A DNA stretch of 64,000 bases, taken from contig NZ_JANHAP010000010.1 of assembly GCF_024734385.1 (NCBI RefSeq), positions 120,813 to 184,812 on the forward strand. The letters are read 5' to 3'. This stretch comes from Dasania sp. GY-MA-18 (GTDB lineage Bacteria > Pseudomonadota > Gammaproteobacteria > Pseudomonadales > Dasaniaceae). The notes below the pieces were generated by a model, which did no database searches, was not told the origin of the DNA, and was given only the letters and a program-made list of their open reading frames with translations. The stretch's first letter is position 1, and every line of letters starts with the position of its first letter. Shown here piece by piece: positions 25,941-35,956 of this stretch. The translations under genes and the position numbers were made by a program.

Positions 25941-28529
25941 CTAGCCTTTTTTACGCAGCCGCTTTCTCACCTTAGCCATCACCCCTTTCACCATACTCTT
26001 AGCCGTTCGCTTTTCAGCTTTAGCCGGCGCTGGCGTTTCTGACCGATTCTTTTTAGCTTTGTTAGGGGCTTTTTTAACAGCCTTTTTAGATGCTGACTTT
26101 TTAGACGCTGGTGAAGCCGCCTTAAGGCCCTGCTGAGCACTGCTTTTAGACTTGCTTCTACCCTTCTTCTTAGCGGGCTTGCGCGCCTCAGGCTCAACCT
26201 TAGCGCCTTTTTTAGCCGCTGACTTAGGCTTAGCAGACTTGGCCGCCTGCTTAGTAAGCTGCGCCCGCTTGCGCTTATTGGAGCCCACCGCAATATCGAC
26301 TAACTCTAAGTCCACCTTCTTATCATCAAGGCTTACTCGCAGCACTTTAACTGTCAGCTCGTCCCCCAATTGAAAAGTCGTGCGGGTACGCTCACCAATT
26401 AAGCGCTGTTTAGCTTGATCAAAGCGATAGTAGTCGCTGGCCAGCGCACTAACATGCACCAAACCCTCTACATACACATCTTTGAGCTCTACAAATAGGC
26501 CAAAGTTGGTCACCGCCGTTACCACGCCGGTAAAACTTTCACCCACTCTATCCATCAGGTATTCACACTTCAGCCAAGCCACTACATCGCGGCTGGCCTC
26601 ATCGGCACGGCGCTCGGCCATAGAGGTCTGCTCACCCAGCGCCAGCAAGGCAGCCATATCGTAGGGGTAGATCTTTTTGCGATCCAAGGCCTGCACCCCC
26701 GCCACGCTGCGCACGGTTTTATCATCAGGTTTGGAGCGCACTATATAACGTATCGCCCGGTGCACTAATAAGTCAGGGTAGCGTCGTATAGGCGAGGTAA
26801 AATGAGCATAACCGGGGTAATTCAAACCAAAGTGACCTTCGTTTTGCGGCTGATAAACAGCCTGACGCAAGGAGCGCAACAACATGGTCTGGATCACCTG
26901 CTCATCGGGGCGACCAGCAATTTGCGCCATCACCGTTTGATAATCAGCTGGGCTGGGATCATCACCGCCAGGCAGGTCTAAACCCAGCTCGCCCAAAAAC
27001 TCGCGCAGGGAGTTTAAGCGCTCTTCAGTAGGTCCCTCATGCACCCGGAACAAGGCGGCAATATCATGTTTTTCTAAAAACTTAGCGGCGGCAACATTGG
27101 CGCTAAGCATGCACTCTTCGATGAGCTTATGAGCATCGTTGCGCACCACCGGTACTATGTCGGCAATTTTTCTATCGGGGCCAAAAACAATGCGTGTTTC
27201 TACCGTTTCAAAGTCTATTGCGCCACGCACTTGTCGCTGCTTGCGCAGGGCATGATACAAGCCATGCAGTTGCTGCACATGGGGCAACACCGCGGCATAA
27301 CGCTGGCACAACTCTTCATGCTTACCATGCTCTGGGTCTAACATAGCGCCAACTTTGGTGTAGGTTAAGCGCGCATGCGAATGCATCACCCCTTCAAAAA
27401 AGCTATAGCCAGTGAGCTTGCCCTGCTCGCTAATCGTCATTTCGCAAACCATACACAGGCGATCAACCTCTGGCTTTAGCGAGCACAGGCCATTTGATAG
27501 CGCCTCGGGCAGCATGGGCACCACCCGCTCGGGGAAATATACCGAGGTGCCACGCAAGGTAGCCTCTTTATCTAAGGCGCTATTCACCTGCACATAGTGA
27601 GATACGTCCGCTATCGCCACCCACAAACGCCAACCGCCAGATTTTTTTGCCTCGCAGTAAACTGCGTCATCAAAATCTCTGGCGTCTTCGCCATCTATGG
27701 TCACAAAGGGCAAATGGCGCAAATCTATACGGCCCTGCTTATCTTGCTCGGCGGGCTCATCAGCCAACTGAGCAGCTTCAGCCAGCACCGCCGCAGGCCA
27801 TACATGGGGGATATCATGGGAGCGTATTGCTACATCTATCTCCATGCCGGCCGCCATGTGGTCGCCCATAACCTCTATCACCTTGCCGGTGGGGCGGGCA
27901 CGCCACTGCGGCTGGGTCACTATCTCCACCACCACATACTGGCCGGGCTCAGGTTTTAAATCGCTAACATGATCGGCACTAATAAAAATATCGTGCTGTA
28001 TGCGGGTATTATCTGGGATTACAAAGGCGCTACCATTTTCAAAGGCATAGCGCCCCACTAACTGCTTGGTGTGATGCTCTAACACCTCGACAATGGTGCC
28101 TTCACGGCGGCCGCGCTGATCTACACCATTCGCTCGGCACAGCACTATATCGCCATCAAAGACTTGGCTCATTTGGCGACTATTGAGGTAAAAGTCATCG
28201 CTGCCATCATCAGGTATAACAAAGCCAAAGCCATCTCTATGCGCCTGTATACGGCCTTTTACTAGGTCCATTTTCGACACTAGGCAGTACGCGCCTTTAC
28301 GGTTACGCATTAATTGGCCGTCGCGCTCCATGGCTTTTAGGCGTCTGCGCAACGCCTCGGCGGCATCATAATCACTTAAATCTAATAGCCGGCTTAGTTG
28401 ATTGCGGTTGAGCGGCGCATCGGCCTGCTCTAGCAGCTCAATAATATACTCGCGGCTGGGAATGGGGTTGTCGTATTTCTGAGCCTCGCGCTCAGCATGG
28501 GGATCGTTCTTTGGTGGGCGTTTCGCCAT
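25941..28529 (-). CDS. rnr: RNase R, 3'-5' exoribonuclease
   Basis: Processive hydrolytic exoribonuclease able to degrade structured RNA. Domain order: N-terminal helix-turn-helix (about 25-85), two cold-shock domains, the RNB catalytic domain with FVTIDGEDARDFDDAVYC (aspartates binding Mg), an S1 domain (about 660-745), then a lysine/alanine-rich tail of about 113 residues (750-862). Total length 862 exceeds the 813 of E. coli RNase R because of this tail, which is very basic, of low complexity and ends KVRKRLRKKG. Monocistronic; divergent from the GGDEF gene. Confidence 0.96.
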   Translation of the reverse strand: MAKRPPKNDPHAEREAQKYDNPIPSREYIIELLEQADAPLNRNQLSRLLDLSDYDAAEALRRRLKAMERDGQLMRNRKGAYCLVSKMDLVKGRIQAHRDGFGFVIPDDGSDDFYLNSRQMSQVFDGDIVLCRANGVDQRGRREGTIVEVLEHHTKQLVGRYAFENGSAFVIPDNTRIQHDIFISADHVSDLKPEPGQYVVVEIVTQPQWRARPTGKVIEVMGDHMAAGMEIDVAIRSHDIPHVWPAAVLAEAAQLADEPAEQDKQGRIDLRHLPFVTIDGEDARDFDDAVYCEAKKSGGWRLWVAIADVSHYVQVNSALDKEATLRGTSVYFPERVVPMLPEALSNGLCSLKPEVDRLCMVCEMTISEQGKLTGYSFFEGVMHSHARLTYTKVGAMLDPEHGKHEELCQRYAAVLPHVQQLHGLYHALRKQRQVRGAIDFETVETRIVFGPDRKIADIVPVVRNDAHKLIEECMLSANVAAAKFLEKHDIAALFRVHEGPTEERLNSLREFLGELGLDLPGGDDPSPADYQTVMAQIAGRPDEQVIQTMLLRSLRQAVYQPQNEGHFGLNYPGYAHFTSPIRRYPDLLVHRAIRYIVRSKPDDKTVRSVAGVQALDRKKIYPYDMAALLALGEQTSMAERRADEASRDVVAWLKCEYLMDRVGESFTGVVTAVTNFGLFVELKDVYVEGLVHVSALASDYYRFDQAKQRLIGERTRTTFQLGDELTVKVLRVSLDDKKVDLELVDIAVGSNKRKRAQLTKQAAKSAKPKSAAKKGAKVEPEARKPAKKKGRSKSKSSAQQGLKAASPASKKSASKKAVKKAPNKAKKNRSETPAPAKAEKRTAKSMVKGVMAKVRKRLRKKG

Positions 28530-28679
28530 ATTTTATTCACTTTCTTCTCAACTATGCCCGAATCGGCATATGTATCAACATCATTATACGCAAGGTTTTA
28601 GCAAAGCACCTATTTATTAGCAAGGACTCAAACCAACATCACCTTATTTGCAGTCATTAATAACGGTAAAAACCATGCT

Positions 28680-30632
28680 ATGCTTCTTGCAACCTCTATA
28701 ACAATGACAACTATAGCTATAACCGCAGCCTTAATGATCTCATTTTTACTTCGCGCTCCTAGACTAGCAAACACAAAACAGCTGTTACTGGCCGCTGCAC
28801 TTTTTGCTTTTTCAAGTTTTGCCCATGCCGATCTGGCCACTGAGCTCTACAATATGAAAGCGCAGGCCTATATTAATTCCGAAACCGCCATCAGCAAGCT
28901 TAACGCCCTGAAAAACAAAGCCATAAAAGAAGGCAGCGAAGCCGAACAGTGGTACTGGCTGCGCCTAGCGGAAGCGCAGGGCATAATCGTACTGCTAGAC
29001 GATATGCAAAATTCACTAACTGCAGCCAAGCCCGCCATACAAAAAACTAACAATAGCGAGGCCAGAACTCAACTCTTACTGCTGCAAGGCGTGTTGGCGC
29101 AAAACAATGGCGCCTTAACTGACGCCAAAAAATTTCTCAACGCCGCCATAGTGCAGGCGCAACGCAGTGCTCTCAAACATCTAGAGTTACACGCCAGAGT
29201 TGAGCTAGCCTACACCTACACCTTAGAAGACAATTTCCAACAAGCATTAAAAACCAATCATCTCGCCCACCTTGAGGCGCGCAACAACAATGATATTTTT
29301 ATTACCGCGCTAGCCGAAGATATCTACGGCGCGATCTATGGCTATATGGGGCAATATGAAGAATCCATAGACTACTATCAACAAGCTTTGGCAGGCTATC
29401 AAAAATTGGGCTACCACCAATACACCTCCTCGGCAATTTTTGGCATCGCTACCAGCCATCGCTACTGGGGCAAATATGAACAAGCCTTAAAATATTTTCG
29501 ACAACACCAACAGCTACTGGCCCACACCAAAAACGAAGGCAGTAAGTTCTACGACTACTACGGCATAGCCACTACCCTAGCCGCCATGGACGACTGCCAA
29601 CAAGCCCTGCCAGCCATTGACAAAGCATTAACTACCCAAGGCCCTATAGATTACAAGGCTGAACTTTATAAAATACAGGCCAAATGTTTTATTAAACAAG
29701 AGCAGCTGGGCAAAGCCGAGCAGGCTCTCACTGCTGCCGAAACTATTTTTGAACAATTACCGGATTTAAAAGACACTAACTGGCAAATTGAAACCCTATT
29801 AATTGCCGCCAATCTCGCCAAAGAAAACAATAACTACCCCAAGGCCTTTGAGTTACTCACCACCTACAATGAGAAAAAATCCCGTATAGATTCCGCCACT
29901 TACTCCGATAAAATCATTGCTTACAAATCCACCCTGGAAAGCCAGCAAAAAGACTTGGAAATAAAGTTACTAACCGAAAACGCCAAGATACAGCAACTCA
30001 CTGCCGACAACCAAATACGCACCAACAAATTACAAAAATTACTGTTGCTAGGTTTAAGCATCACGGTGGTGATTATTCTTATTTTTGCCTACACCCTGCA
30101 CAAAAACCTAAAAAGAATCTCAGAGTTATCCATACGCGATGAACTCACCGGACTATATAACCGGCGTTATATTTTTGATTATTTAAATAATATTCTTTGC
30201 GGTAACAAAGAGGAAAAACAGTTTTCCATTATCATAGCCGACATAGACAATTTTAAGCAGATCAACGATAACTATGGCCACCCCGCTGGCGACAGCGTCA
30301 TTAAAGCCATCGCCAAACTCAGCGTCGACACCCTGCGCATGACTGACATAGTGGGCCGCATAGGCGGCGAAGAATTTTTATTTATACTGCCGCGCATTCC
30401 ACCGCAACAATGCGAAGATATTGTTAAGCGCCTACTGCACACCGTGCGTGAAAAACAGTTTACCCTGCCCAATGGCGAAACCATCAAGGTCACCATCAGC
30501 ATGGGCATCTGCCATAACAACGCCGATATTAGCGACGCTAAAACCATATTCCACAAAGCCGATGAAGCCCTGTATATTTCGAAAAAAAGTGGTAAAGATC
30601 AAATCAATAGCGTAGAAAACGTCGCAGGATAA
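28680..30632 (+). CDS. TPR-repeat diguanylate cyclase (GGDEF)
   Basis: Predicted inner-membrane c-di-GMP synthase. The N-terminus has a signal-like hydrophobic stretch ending SSFAHA (about 37-50), then a periplasmic array of TPR helices (about 80-410), one membrane helix (LLLLGLSITVVIILIFAYTL, about 447-466) and a cytoplasmic GGDEF domain (about 480-645). The active-site motif is GGEEF, a functional variant; no upstream RxxD inhibitory site is obvious. The start is uncertain: ATG at 28680 has no good Shine-Dalgarno sequence, and an ATG 18 codons in is an alternative. It converges on the acylphosphatase gene with one base between them. The sensed signal is unknown. Confidence 0.88.
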   Translation: MLLATSITMTTIAITAALMISFLLRAPRLANTKQLLLAAALFAFSSFAHADLATELYNMKAQAYINSETAISKLNALKNKAIKEGSEAEQWYWLRLAEAQGIIVLLDDMQNSLTAAKPAIQKTNNSEARTQLLLLQGVLAQNNGALTDAKKFLNAAIVQAQRSALKHLELHARVELAYTYTLEDNFQQALKTNHLAHLEARNNNDIFITALAEDIYGAIYGYMGQYEESIDYYQQALAGYQKLGYHQYTSSAIFGIATSHRYWGKYEQALKYFRQHQQLLAHTKNEGSKFYDYYGIATTLAAMDDCQQALPAIDKALTTQGPIDYKAELYKIQAKCFIKQEQLGKAEQALTAAETIFEQLPDLKDTNWQIETLLIAANLAKENNNYPKAFELLTTYNEKKSRIDSATYSDKIIAYKSTLESQQKDLEIKLLTENAKIQQLTADNQIRTNKLQKLLLLGLSITVVIILIFAYTLHKNLKRISELSIRDELTGLYNRRYIFDYLNNILCGNKEEKQFSIIIADIDNFKQINDNYGHPAGDSVIKAIAKLSVDTLRMTDIVGRIGGEEFLFILPRIPPQQCEDIVKRLLHTVREKQFTLPNGETIKVTISMGICHNNADISDAKTIFHKADEALYISKKSGKDQINSVENVAG

Positions 30633-30633
30633 A

Positions 30634-30912
30634 TTACCGTATTTGAAAACCAGATAGCTCTTTATACGCCAGAGTTTCTACATCCACCCTATCAACCCGC
30701 GCATGTTCTGGGCCTTGATGTAAGGCTTTGCACACTGCCAGTAAATCATCTGCAGCCCCCGACAACATAAACTCAACTCGGCCATCGCTGAGATTTTTTG
30801 CCCAACCGCACACATTCGCCGCCAATGCCTGCTGCTGGGTAAAAGCTCTAAACCACACCCCTTGCACCTTACCGCTAACAAATCCATGCAAAGTTGATAA
30901 TTGTTCAGCCAT
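30634..30912 (-). CDS. acyP: Acylphosphatase
   Basis: Small enzyme hydrolysing carboxyl-phosphate bonds. The 92-residue protein has the catalytic loop GKVQGVWFRAFTQ (the Arg binds phosphate) and the asparagine in GWAKNLSDGRVE. A longer frame begins four codons upstream (30924), but AGG six bases before the ATG at 30912 decides for the shorter start. It follows the DUF819 gene by 21 bases on the same strand. Confidence 0.93.
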   Translation of the reverse strand: MAEQLSTLHGFVSGKVQGVWFRAFTQQQALAANVCGWAKNLSDGRVEFMLSGAADDLLAVCKALHQGPEHARVDRVDVETLAYKELSGFQIR

Positions 30913-30933
30913 GGAACACCTCATTAATAAACA

Positions 30934-32097
30934 TTACAAAAACAGCCCCCAAAACTTAAATATAAATGTGCCCACAAAGGTACCCAAAGCATAGCCAAAT
31001 ACTCCCACTAAAATACCGGGAGTAATTAAATTATTCCAACCCTTGGCAGCGGCCAGCGCCGGCGCTGTAGTAGCCCCTAAAATAGCGGCATTAGAGGCGG
31101 TAATCAGCTCAGGCATGCTTAAACCCAACCAGCGCCCCAGGGTAAACGTCACCACAAAGTGCATGCTCAATAAAATTAGCACCAGCGCAATTAACAAAGG
31201 TGCCACCTGTACCATGGCCACCACATCCGCCCCCGCAGCAATCGCCGCAAAAAACACAAAGGACAAGCCCACCCCCAGCTCAAAACTGCCAGCCATACGC
31301 TCAACCAAGGCAGGCGCTAAAGTCGCCAGCACTAATGACAGCACGGTAATCACTATGTAGCGCCAACCACTGCCCCCTATGTAGGCCAGCACAGCGTCAC
31401 CCACCGCAACTATGACCATAGCCGCGGCAAGCGCCAGCACTAGCGACATAGCGGTGATGGGCTGCTTATCTTCAAGCTCATCGACCTTAAAACTATGATC
31501 ATGAGGCTGATACTTTTGCGCCAACCAACGCCAACCCGGCAACAGCGCCAACAAACCTAAGTACACCGCACTAAATAAATTATCTGCCGCAGTAGCTGCC
31601 GAAAAAAACGAGGCATCCTGGCTTAAACCGGTGACCTCACCCAAGGCAGCATAATTTACCGAGCCGCCTATGTAGGTAGAGGCAAACAAGCCCGCCACTG
31701 CTGCTTCGCGCTGTTCCATAGCCAGTGGCGCCAGCGCCCCCAAGCTAGTTAAATCCAAACTTAAAGCCGCCAGCGTCACCCCAGCTACGGTACCGACGCT
31801 GGCCAATAAAAACGCCATAGTGGTGCGGGTGGTTTCAAACATTAAGCGCTTTAAATCTGCTTTAAATAAAAATAGCGGGATTAAAATCGGCACAAAATAG
31901 CTAAATACAAAATCATAGGCTGGCGAACTATGGGGGATAATATTCAAGTTGGCCGCGGCAATAGCCGTGACTATGGCAATCACTGCCCCTGTTAGCTGCG
32001 CCCCCACGCGGGTTTTCTCTGCAACAAAGCCCAGCCCGGCGATAACAAATAAAGCCGCCATCACCGCCATGGCGTTTTCCGCACTAATTAAACTCAT
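30934..32097 (-). CDS. DUF819-family integral membrane protein
   Basis: A 387-residue protein with about ten to eleven hydrophobic helices and several internal GA/GG-rich turns. The overall pattern (VFSYFVPILIPLFLFKADLK near residue 70; YIGGSVNYAALGE near 143; SNAAILGATTAPALAAAKGW near 335) is that of DUF819, a family of unknown function, possibly transporters because of the two-fold similar halves. Upstream of acyP and probably co-transcribed with it. No substrate can be assigned. Confidence 0.8.
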   Translation of the reverse strand: MSLISAENAMAVMAALFVIAGLGFVAEKTRVGAQLTGAVIAIVTAIAAANLNIIPHSSPAYDFVFSYFVPILIPLFLFKADLKRLMFETTRTTMAFLLASVGTVAGVTLAALSLDLTSLGALAPLAMEQREAAVAGLFASTYIGGSVNYAALGEVTGLSQDASFFSAATAADNLFSAVYLGLLALLPGWRWLAQKYQPHDHSFKVDELEDKQPITAMSLVLALAAAMVIVAVGDAVLAYIGGSGWRYIVITVLSLVLATLAPALVERMAGSFELGVGLSFVFFAAIAAGADVVAMVQVAPLLIALVLILLSMHFVVTFTLGRWLGLSMPELITASNAAILGATTAPALAAAKGWNNLITPGILVGVFGYALGTFVGTFIFKFWGLFL

Positions 32098-32238
32098 ACT
32101 GTCCTCACTGTTGCTAGCCGTTACAGAGCCAAGAGCCTAAGCCAGCTGCCTATAAAATCAAAATAAATCCAAAATTTTCCCATATAACACGCCAGAACGG
32201 TCGTTTTTCATACAAATTAAATTATTATTTTTAGAACC

Positions 32239-32267
32239 TTGCGTTTACTTTTTAACCTCGCTAAAGT
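32239..32267 (+). promoter_or_regulatory. Candidate promoter of the nuo operon
   Basis: TTGCGT (32239-32244) and TAAAGT (32262-32267) with a 17-base spacer in the AT-rich stretch between the DUF819 gene and nuoA. Both boxes are imperfect. It would give a leader of about 100 bases before the small ORF at 32376 and 270 before nuoA. Confidence 0.35.
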
Positions 32268-32375
32268 TTATTCAGTTGTAAGTGGTAGCGGTACCAGGTC
32301 GATTTCTTACCCATGTGGTTAGTTGTTCGGGCAAGTGACCTCCATGTTTAACCCTTAGGGATAGCTGGAGTTCGT

Positions 32376-32546
32376 ATGCAAGACTGTACAGCACAAGCAC
32401 CATATTACCGACAGTTTGCCCAAGGCAAACTGCCATGCCCCCAGTCATGCCCAATATCTCCCTTCTCAGCATACAATATTTCTACCGAGCTACTCGCTGC
32501 CGGTAACCCTACCCAGCCTAGCTTGCTTGGGAGGGCCGCCGCTTGA
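32376..32546 (+). CDS. Candidate 56-residue ORF coupled to nuoA, unknown
   Basis: Hand-translated. ATG at 32376 with GGAG five bases upstream opens 56 codons ending in TGA (32544-32546) that overlaps the TTG start of nuoA by two bases. The peptide starts MQDCTAQAPYYRQFAQ, has three cysteines (4, 21, 25; CPQSC pattern), is rich in Ala, Pro and Gln, and has no membrane segment. I recognise no family. It could be a small protein made with complex I or a translated leader whose role is to couple nuoA expression. A minus-strand frame over the same bases lacks a ribosome binding site. Confidence 0.45.
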   Translation: MQDCTAQAPYYRQFAQGKLPCPQSCPISPFSAYNISTELLAAGNPTQPSLLGRAAA

Positions 32547-32947
32547 ACGAAGCCACCCCCTCACTCTGGCCGCTACTGGTTTATTTTTTTGCGGTGTTGT
32601 TGTTAGTTGCCACCATGCTGGGGCTGTCGTTTATTTTGGGGCAAAGGCGCGGTAATAAAGCCACCAATATGCCCTTTGAGTCAGGGGTGCTCTCGGTGGG
32701 CAGCCCACAAATTCATATGTCGGCCGAGTTTTATCTCATTGCCATCTTCTTTGTGATTTTCGATTTAGAAACCGTGTTTATTTTTGCTTGGGCCGTGGCA
32801 TTTTTTGAGCTCAGCTGGGCTGGTTTTATCGCCATTAGCGTCTTTATTTTTGTGTTAGCTGTGGCCCTTATCTACGAGTTGCGCTCCGGCGCCTTGGACT
32901 GGGGCTTAAAAACCCGCACCGGCCTCCGCCAAAAAGGACAACGCTAA
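32543..32947 (+). CDS. nuoA: NADH dehydrogenase I subunit A (TTG start)
   Basis: Small membrane subunit of proton-pumping complex I. 134 residues, three helices, with the family segment [18 protein letters not shown] in the first loop and [23 protein letters not shown] at helix 2. The start is TTG at 32543, supported by a strong GGGAGG at 32529-32534 eight bases upstream; no in-frame ATG exists before conserved sequence. Its start overlaps the stop of the 56-codon ORF and its stop overlaps the nuoB ATG. Confidence 0.96.
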   Translation: MNEATPSLWPLLVYFFAVLLLVATMLGLSFILGQRRGNKATNMPFESGVLSVGSPQIHMSAEFYLIAIFFVIFDLETVFIFAWAVAFFELSWAGFIAISVFIFVLAVALIYELRSGALDWGLKTRTGLRQKGQR

Positions 32948-33615
32948 TGGAGTGGAACCTCAGCAAACCCGACAATATTATTGCCAGCTCACCCGGCGGC
33001 GCTTTTGAAGGTAGCCATGCCAGCGTCAATGAGAGCATAGAAGAGCAGGTCAAGCGCAATGTCGCCTTTGCCAAATTAGAAGACCTCATTGCCTGGGGCC
33101 GCGCCCACTCGCTGTGGCCTTTTAATTTTGGGCTGTCTTGCTGCTATGTGGAAATGGCCACCTCCTTTACCAGCCGTCACGACATCGCCCGCTTTGGCTC
33201 CGAGGTGATACGCGCCACCCCCAGGCAGGCCGATCTCATGGTGATTTCCGGCACCGTTTTTAGAAAAATGGCGCCGGTAGTACAACACCTATACGACCAA
33301 TTATTAGAGCCGCGCTGGATTATTTCCATGGGTTCCTGCGCCAACTCTGGGGGCATGTACGATATTTACAGCGTGGTACAAGGGGTGGATAAGTTCATCC
33401 CCGTAGATGTGTACGTACCCGGCTGCCCGCCGCGTCCCGAAGCCTTAATGCAGGGCCTCACCATGTTACAAGAGTCCATAGGCAAAGAGCGCCGCCCCTT
33501 AAGCTGGGTTGCTGGTGACCAACGGGTAGTTAAACCCAATATGCCTTCACAGAGAGATTTATTACAGCAAGATAGAAACCGCGCCACCACCCTGCGCAGC
33601 CCGGACGAATCCTAA
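32947..33615 (+). CDS. nuoB: NADH dehydrogenase I subunit B (cluster N2)
   Basis: Peripheral-arm subunit holding the terminal 4Fe-4S cluster N2 next to the quinone site. 222 residues. The tandem cysteines in GLSCCYVEM (65, 66), plus the cysteines in [12 protein letters not shown] and [10 protein letters not shown], supply the four ligands. The quinone-site segment [16 protein letters not shown] is conserved. Overlaps nuoA by one base; 85 bases without a gene separate it from nuoCD. Confidence 0.98.
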   Translation: MEWNLSKPDNIIASSPGGAFEGSHASVNESIEEQVKRNVAFAKLEDLIAWGRAHSLWPFNFGLSCCYVEMATSFTSRHDIARFGSEVIRATPRQADLMVISGTVFRKMAPVVQHLYDQLLEPRWIISMGSCANSGGMYDIYSVVQGVDKFIPVDVYVPGCPPRPEALMQGLTMLQESIGKERRPLSWVAGDQRVVKPNMPSQRDLLQQDRNRATTLRSPDES

Positions 33616-33700
33616 AACCCAAAGATTAACAAGCTAGTAGAGAGTAAGACGTACCCGTAAACAGCAACGATAACAACACACAATAATTATCGGGAGCATT

Positions 33701-35449
33701 ATGCTTAACGCTGAAGTACTGAACAACAACGACACCGTTGGCGAGCTCTACGCGCGCTTTGGCGCCAGCTCGTTTGCCGTACAGGCCTGCCCCGATAACA
33801 CCCCCACCCTATGGGTAGAGCGCAGCCAGCTTATCGCCGTGCTGCAACACCTAAAAAACCAATTCCCCATGCTGCTGGACTTATTCGGTGTGGATGAACG
33901 CCTGCGCGAGCACAAGCCAGCCAGCGCCAAAGACTACACGGTGGTTTATCACCTGATGCGCTTTAAGCCCGTAGCCGAGATACGCATCAAAGCCTCCGTT
34001 TGCGCCGATGATATTAGCCTGCCCAGCGCCTGCGGCATTTGGCCCAACGCCAATTGGTACGAGCGCGAAGCCTGGGATATGTACGGCATAGAGTTTAGCG
34101 GCCACCCCAACCTGCGCCGCATATTACTGCCCCCCACCTGGCAGGGCCATGCGCTGAGAAAAGATCACCCCGCCCGCGCCACCGAAATGGCCCCCTTCAG
34201 CCTAGACGACGAAAAACAGCAGCAAGAGCAAGAGGCCCTGCTGTTTAAACCCGAAGACTGGGGCATGCAAAGAGCCACCGACGACACCGAGTTTATGTTT
34301 TTAAACCTAGGCCCCAATCACCCCTCGGTACACGGCGTATTTCGCATAGCCCTGCAATTAGATGGCGAGGTGGTCGTCGACTCGGTGCCCGACATAGGCT
34401 ACCACCACCGCGGTGCCGAAAAAATGGCCGAGCGCCAAACCTGGCACTCGTTTATCCCCTATACCGATCGCATTGATTACCTCGGCGGGGTGATGAACAA
34501 CCTCGCCTATGTCATGTCCGTGGAGCAACTAGCTGGCATTACCGTGCCCGACCGCGCCAAGGTGATACGCATTATGATGGCGGAGCTGTTTCGCATCTCC
34601 AGCCACTTGGTGTTTTACGGTACCTTTGCCCAAGATGTGGGCCAGATGTCGCCGGTGTTTTATATGTTTGCCGACCGCGAACGCCTGCTCGGCATAGTCG
34701 AAGCCGTCACCGGCGGCCGCATGCACCCGGCCTGGTTTCGCATAGGTGGCGTCGCCCAAGATCTACCCAAAGGCTGGGACAAGATGGTGCGCGAGTTTAT
34801 CGATGCCATGCCCGCACGGCTCGATCACTACCAAAAAATGGCCATGGACAATAGCATCCTAAAACAGCGCACCGTAGGTGTAGGGGCTTACAACAGTCAA
34901 GAGGCCATGGACTGGGGCATTACCGGCCCCAGCCTGCGCGCCACCGGTTTTGACTTTGACCTGCGCCGCGACCGTCCCTACGGCGGCTACGATCAATTCG
35001 ATTTTGAAGTCCCCACCGCCCACAACGGCGACTGCTATGACCGCGCGGTAGTACGCATAGAAGAAATACGGCAAAGCCTGCATATCATCCGCCAATGCCT
35101 GGATAACATGCCCGCAGGCCCCTACAAAAGTGAGCACAAACTCACTACGCCGCCACCCAAAGAGCGCACCCTGCAAGATATAGAAACCCTAATCCACCAC
35201 TTTTTAAATGTCAGCTGGGGGCCGGTGATGCCCGCCGGTGAAGCTTCTTTTCCTATAGAGGCCACCAAGGGCATAAACAATTACCACATCATCAGCGATG
35301 GCGGCACCCAATCCTATCGCACCCGCATACGCACGCCCTCGTTCCCGGCATTGCAACAAATTCCGCTAATCAGTAACGGCCTGATGATAGCCGACCTGAT
35401 AGCCATAATCGCCAGCATAGATTTTGTGATGGCCGACGTGGATAGGTAG
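33701..35449 (+). CDS. nuoCD: NADH dehydrogenase I fused subunit C/D
   Basis: Fusion of NuoC (about 1-185, 30-kDa subunit, with [25 protein letters not shown]) and NuoD (about 200-582, 49-kDa subunit, with [28 protein letters not shown] and the C-terminal DFVMADVDR). This fused form is standard for the E. coli and Pseudomonas type of complex I. The ATG has GGGAG four bases upstream. Confidence 0.98.
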   Translation: MLNAEVLNNNDTVGELYARFGASSFAVQACPDNTPTLWVERSQLIAVLQHLKNQFPMLLDLFGVDERLREHKPASAKDYTVVYHLMRFKPVAEIRIKASVCADDISLPSACGIWPNANWYEREAWDMYGIEFSGHPNLRRILLPPTWQGHALRKDHPARATEMAPFSLDDEKQQQEQEALLFKPEDWGMQRATDDTEFMFLNLGPNHPSVHGVFRIALQLDGEVVVDSVPDIGYHHRGAEKMAERQTWHSFIPYTDRIDYLGGVMNNLAYVMSVEQLAGITVPDRAKVIRIMMAELFRISSHLVFYGTFAQDVGQMSPVFYMFADRERLLGIVEAVTGGRMHPAWFRIGGVAQDLPKGWDKMVREFIDAMPARLDHYQKMAMDNSILKQRTVGVGAYNSQEAMDWGITGPSLRATGFDFDLRRDRPYGGYDQFDFEVPTAHNGDCYDRAVVRIEEIRQSLHIIRQCLDNMPAGPYKSEHKLTTPPPKERTLQDIETLIHHFLNVSWGPVMPAGEASFPIEATKGINNYHIISDGGTQSYRTRIRTPSFPALQQIPLISNGLMIADLIAIIASIDFVMADVDR

Positions 35450-35458
35450 GTATAGCGC

Positions 35459-35956
35459 ATGATGAGTAGCCAAATTATCCCCAGCCTCAGCGCCGCCGAA
35501 TTGGCCGACATAGATGCCGAAATTTCCCATGCCCCCTATAAAGCCGCAGTGGCCATAGATGCCTTAAAAATTGTGCAGTCCTATAGAGGCTGGGTATCCG
35601 ATGAAAGCCTAAAAGCCATAGCCCAACACCTGGAGATGTCGCCCGCCGAACTAGACGGCATAGCCACTTTTTATAATTTGATTTTTCGCCAGCCCGTGGG
35701 TGAGCAGGTGATACTGCTATGCAATAGCGTCACCTGCTGGATTAAAGGTTACGAGCAAATACGTGAGCAAATCAGCCAACACTTAGGCGTAGGCTTGGGC
35801 GAAACCACCACCGACAAGGCCTACACCTTTTTGCCCGTCACCTGCTTAGGCGCCTGCGACAAAGCCCCGGTGATGATGGTGGGCGATGAGCTGCACGAAC
35901 ACATAGACCGCAACGATTTAACCCAAATTTTTAGAAGTCGGGAGCAGGCGCAATGA
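35459..35956 (+). CDS. nuoE: NADH dehydrogenase I subunit E (2Fe-2S, thioredoxin-like)
   Basis: 24-kDa subunit with 2Fe-2S cluster N1a. 165 residues. The four cysteine ligands appear as C-x4-C (LLCNSVTCW) and C-x3-C (TCLGACDKAP), the typical thioredoxin-like ferredoxin arrangement. An N-terminal helical domain precedes them. Start ATG at 35459; a second ATG follows directly. Overlaps the nuoF start by four bases. Confidence 0.97.
   Translation: MMSSQIIPSLSAAELADIDAEISHAPYKAAVAIDALKIVQSYRGWVSDESLKAIAQHLEMSPAELDGIATFYNLIFRQPVGEQVILLCNSVTCWIKGYEQIREQISQHLGVGLGETTTDKAYTFLPVTCLGACDKAPVMMVGDELHEHIDRNDLTQIFRSREQAQ

Noticed and set aside
32272..32472. Minus-strand 66-codon frame upstream of nuoA
   Set aside because: No Shine-Dalgarno sequence and no family; the plus-strand frame at 32376 has a good site and couples to nuoA.
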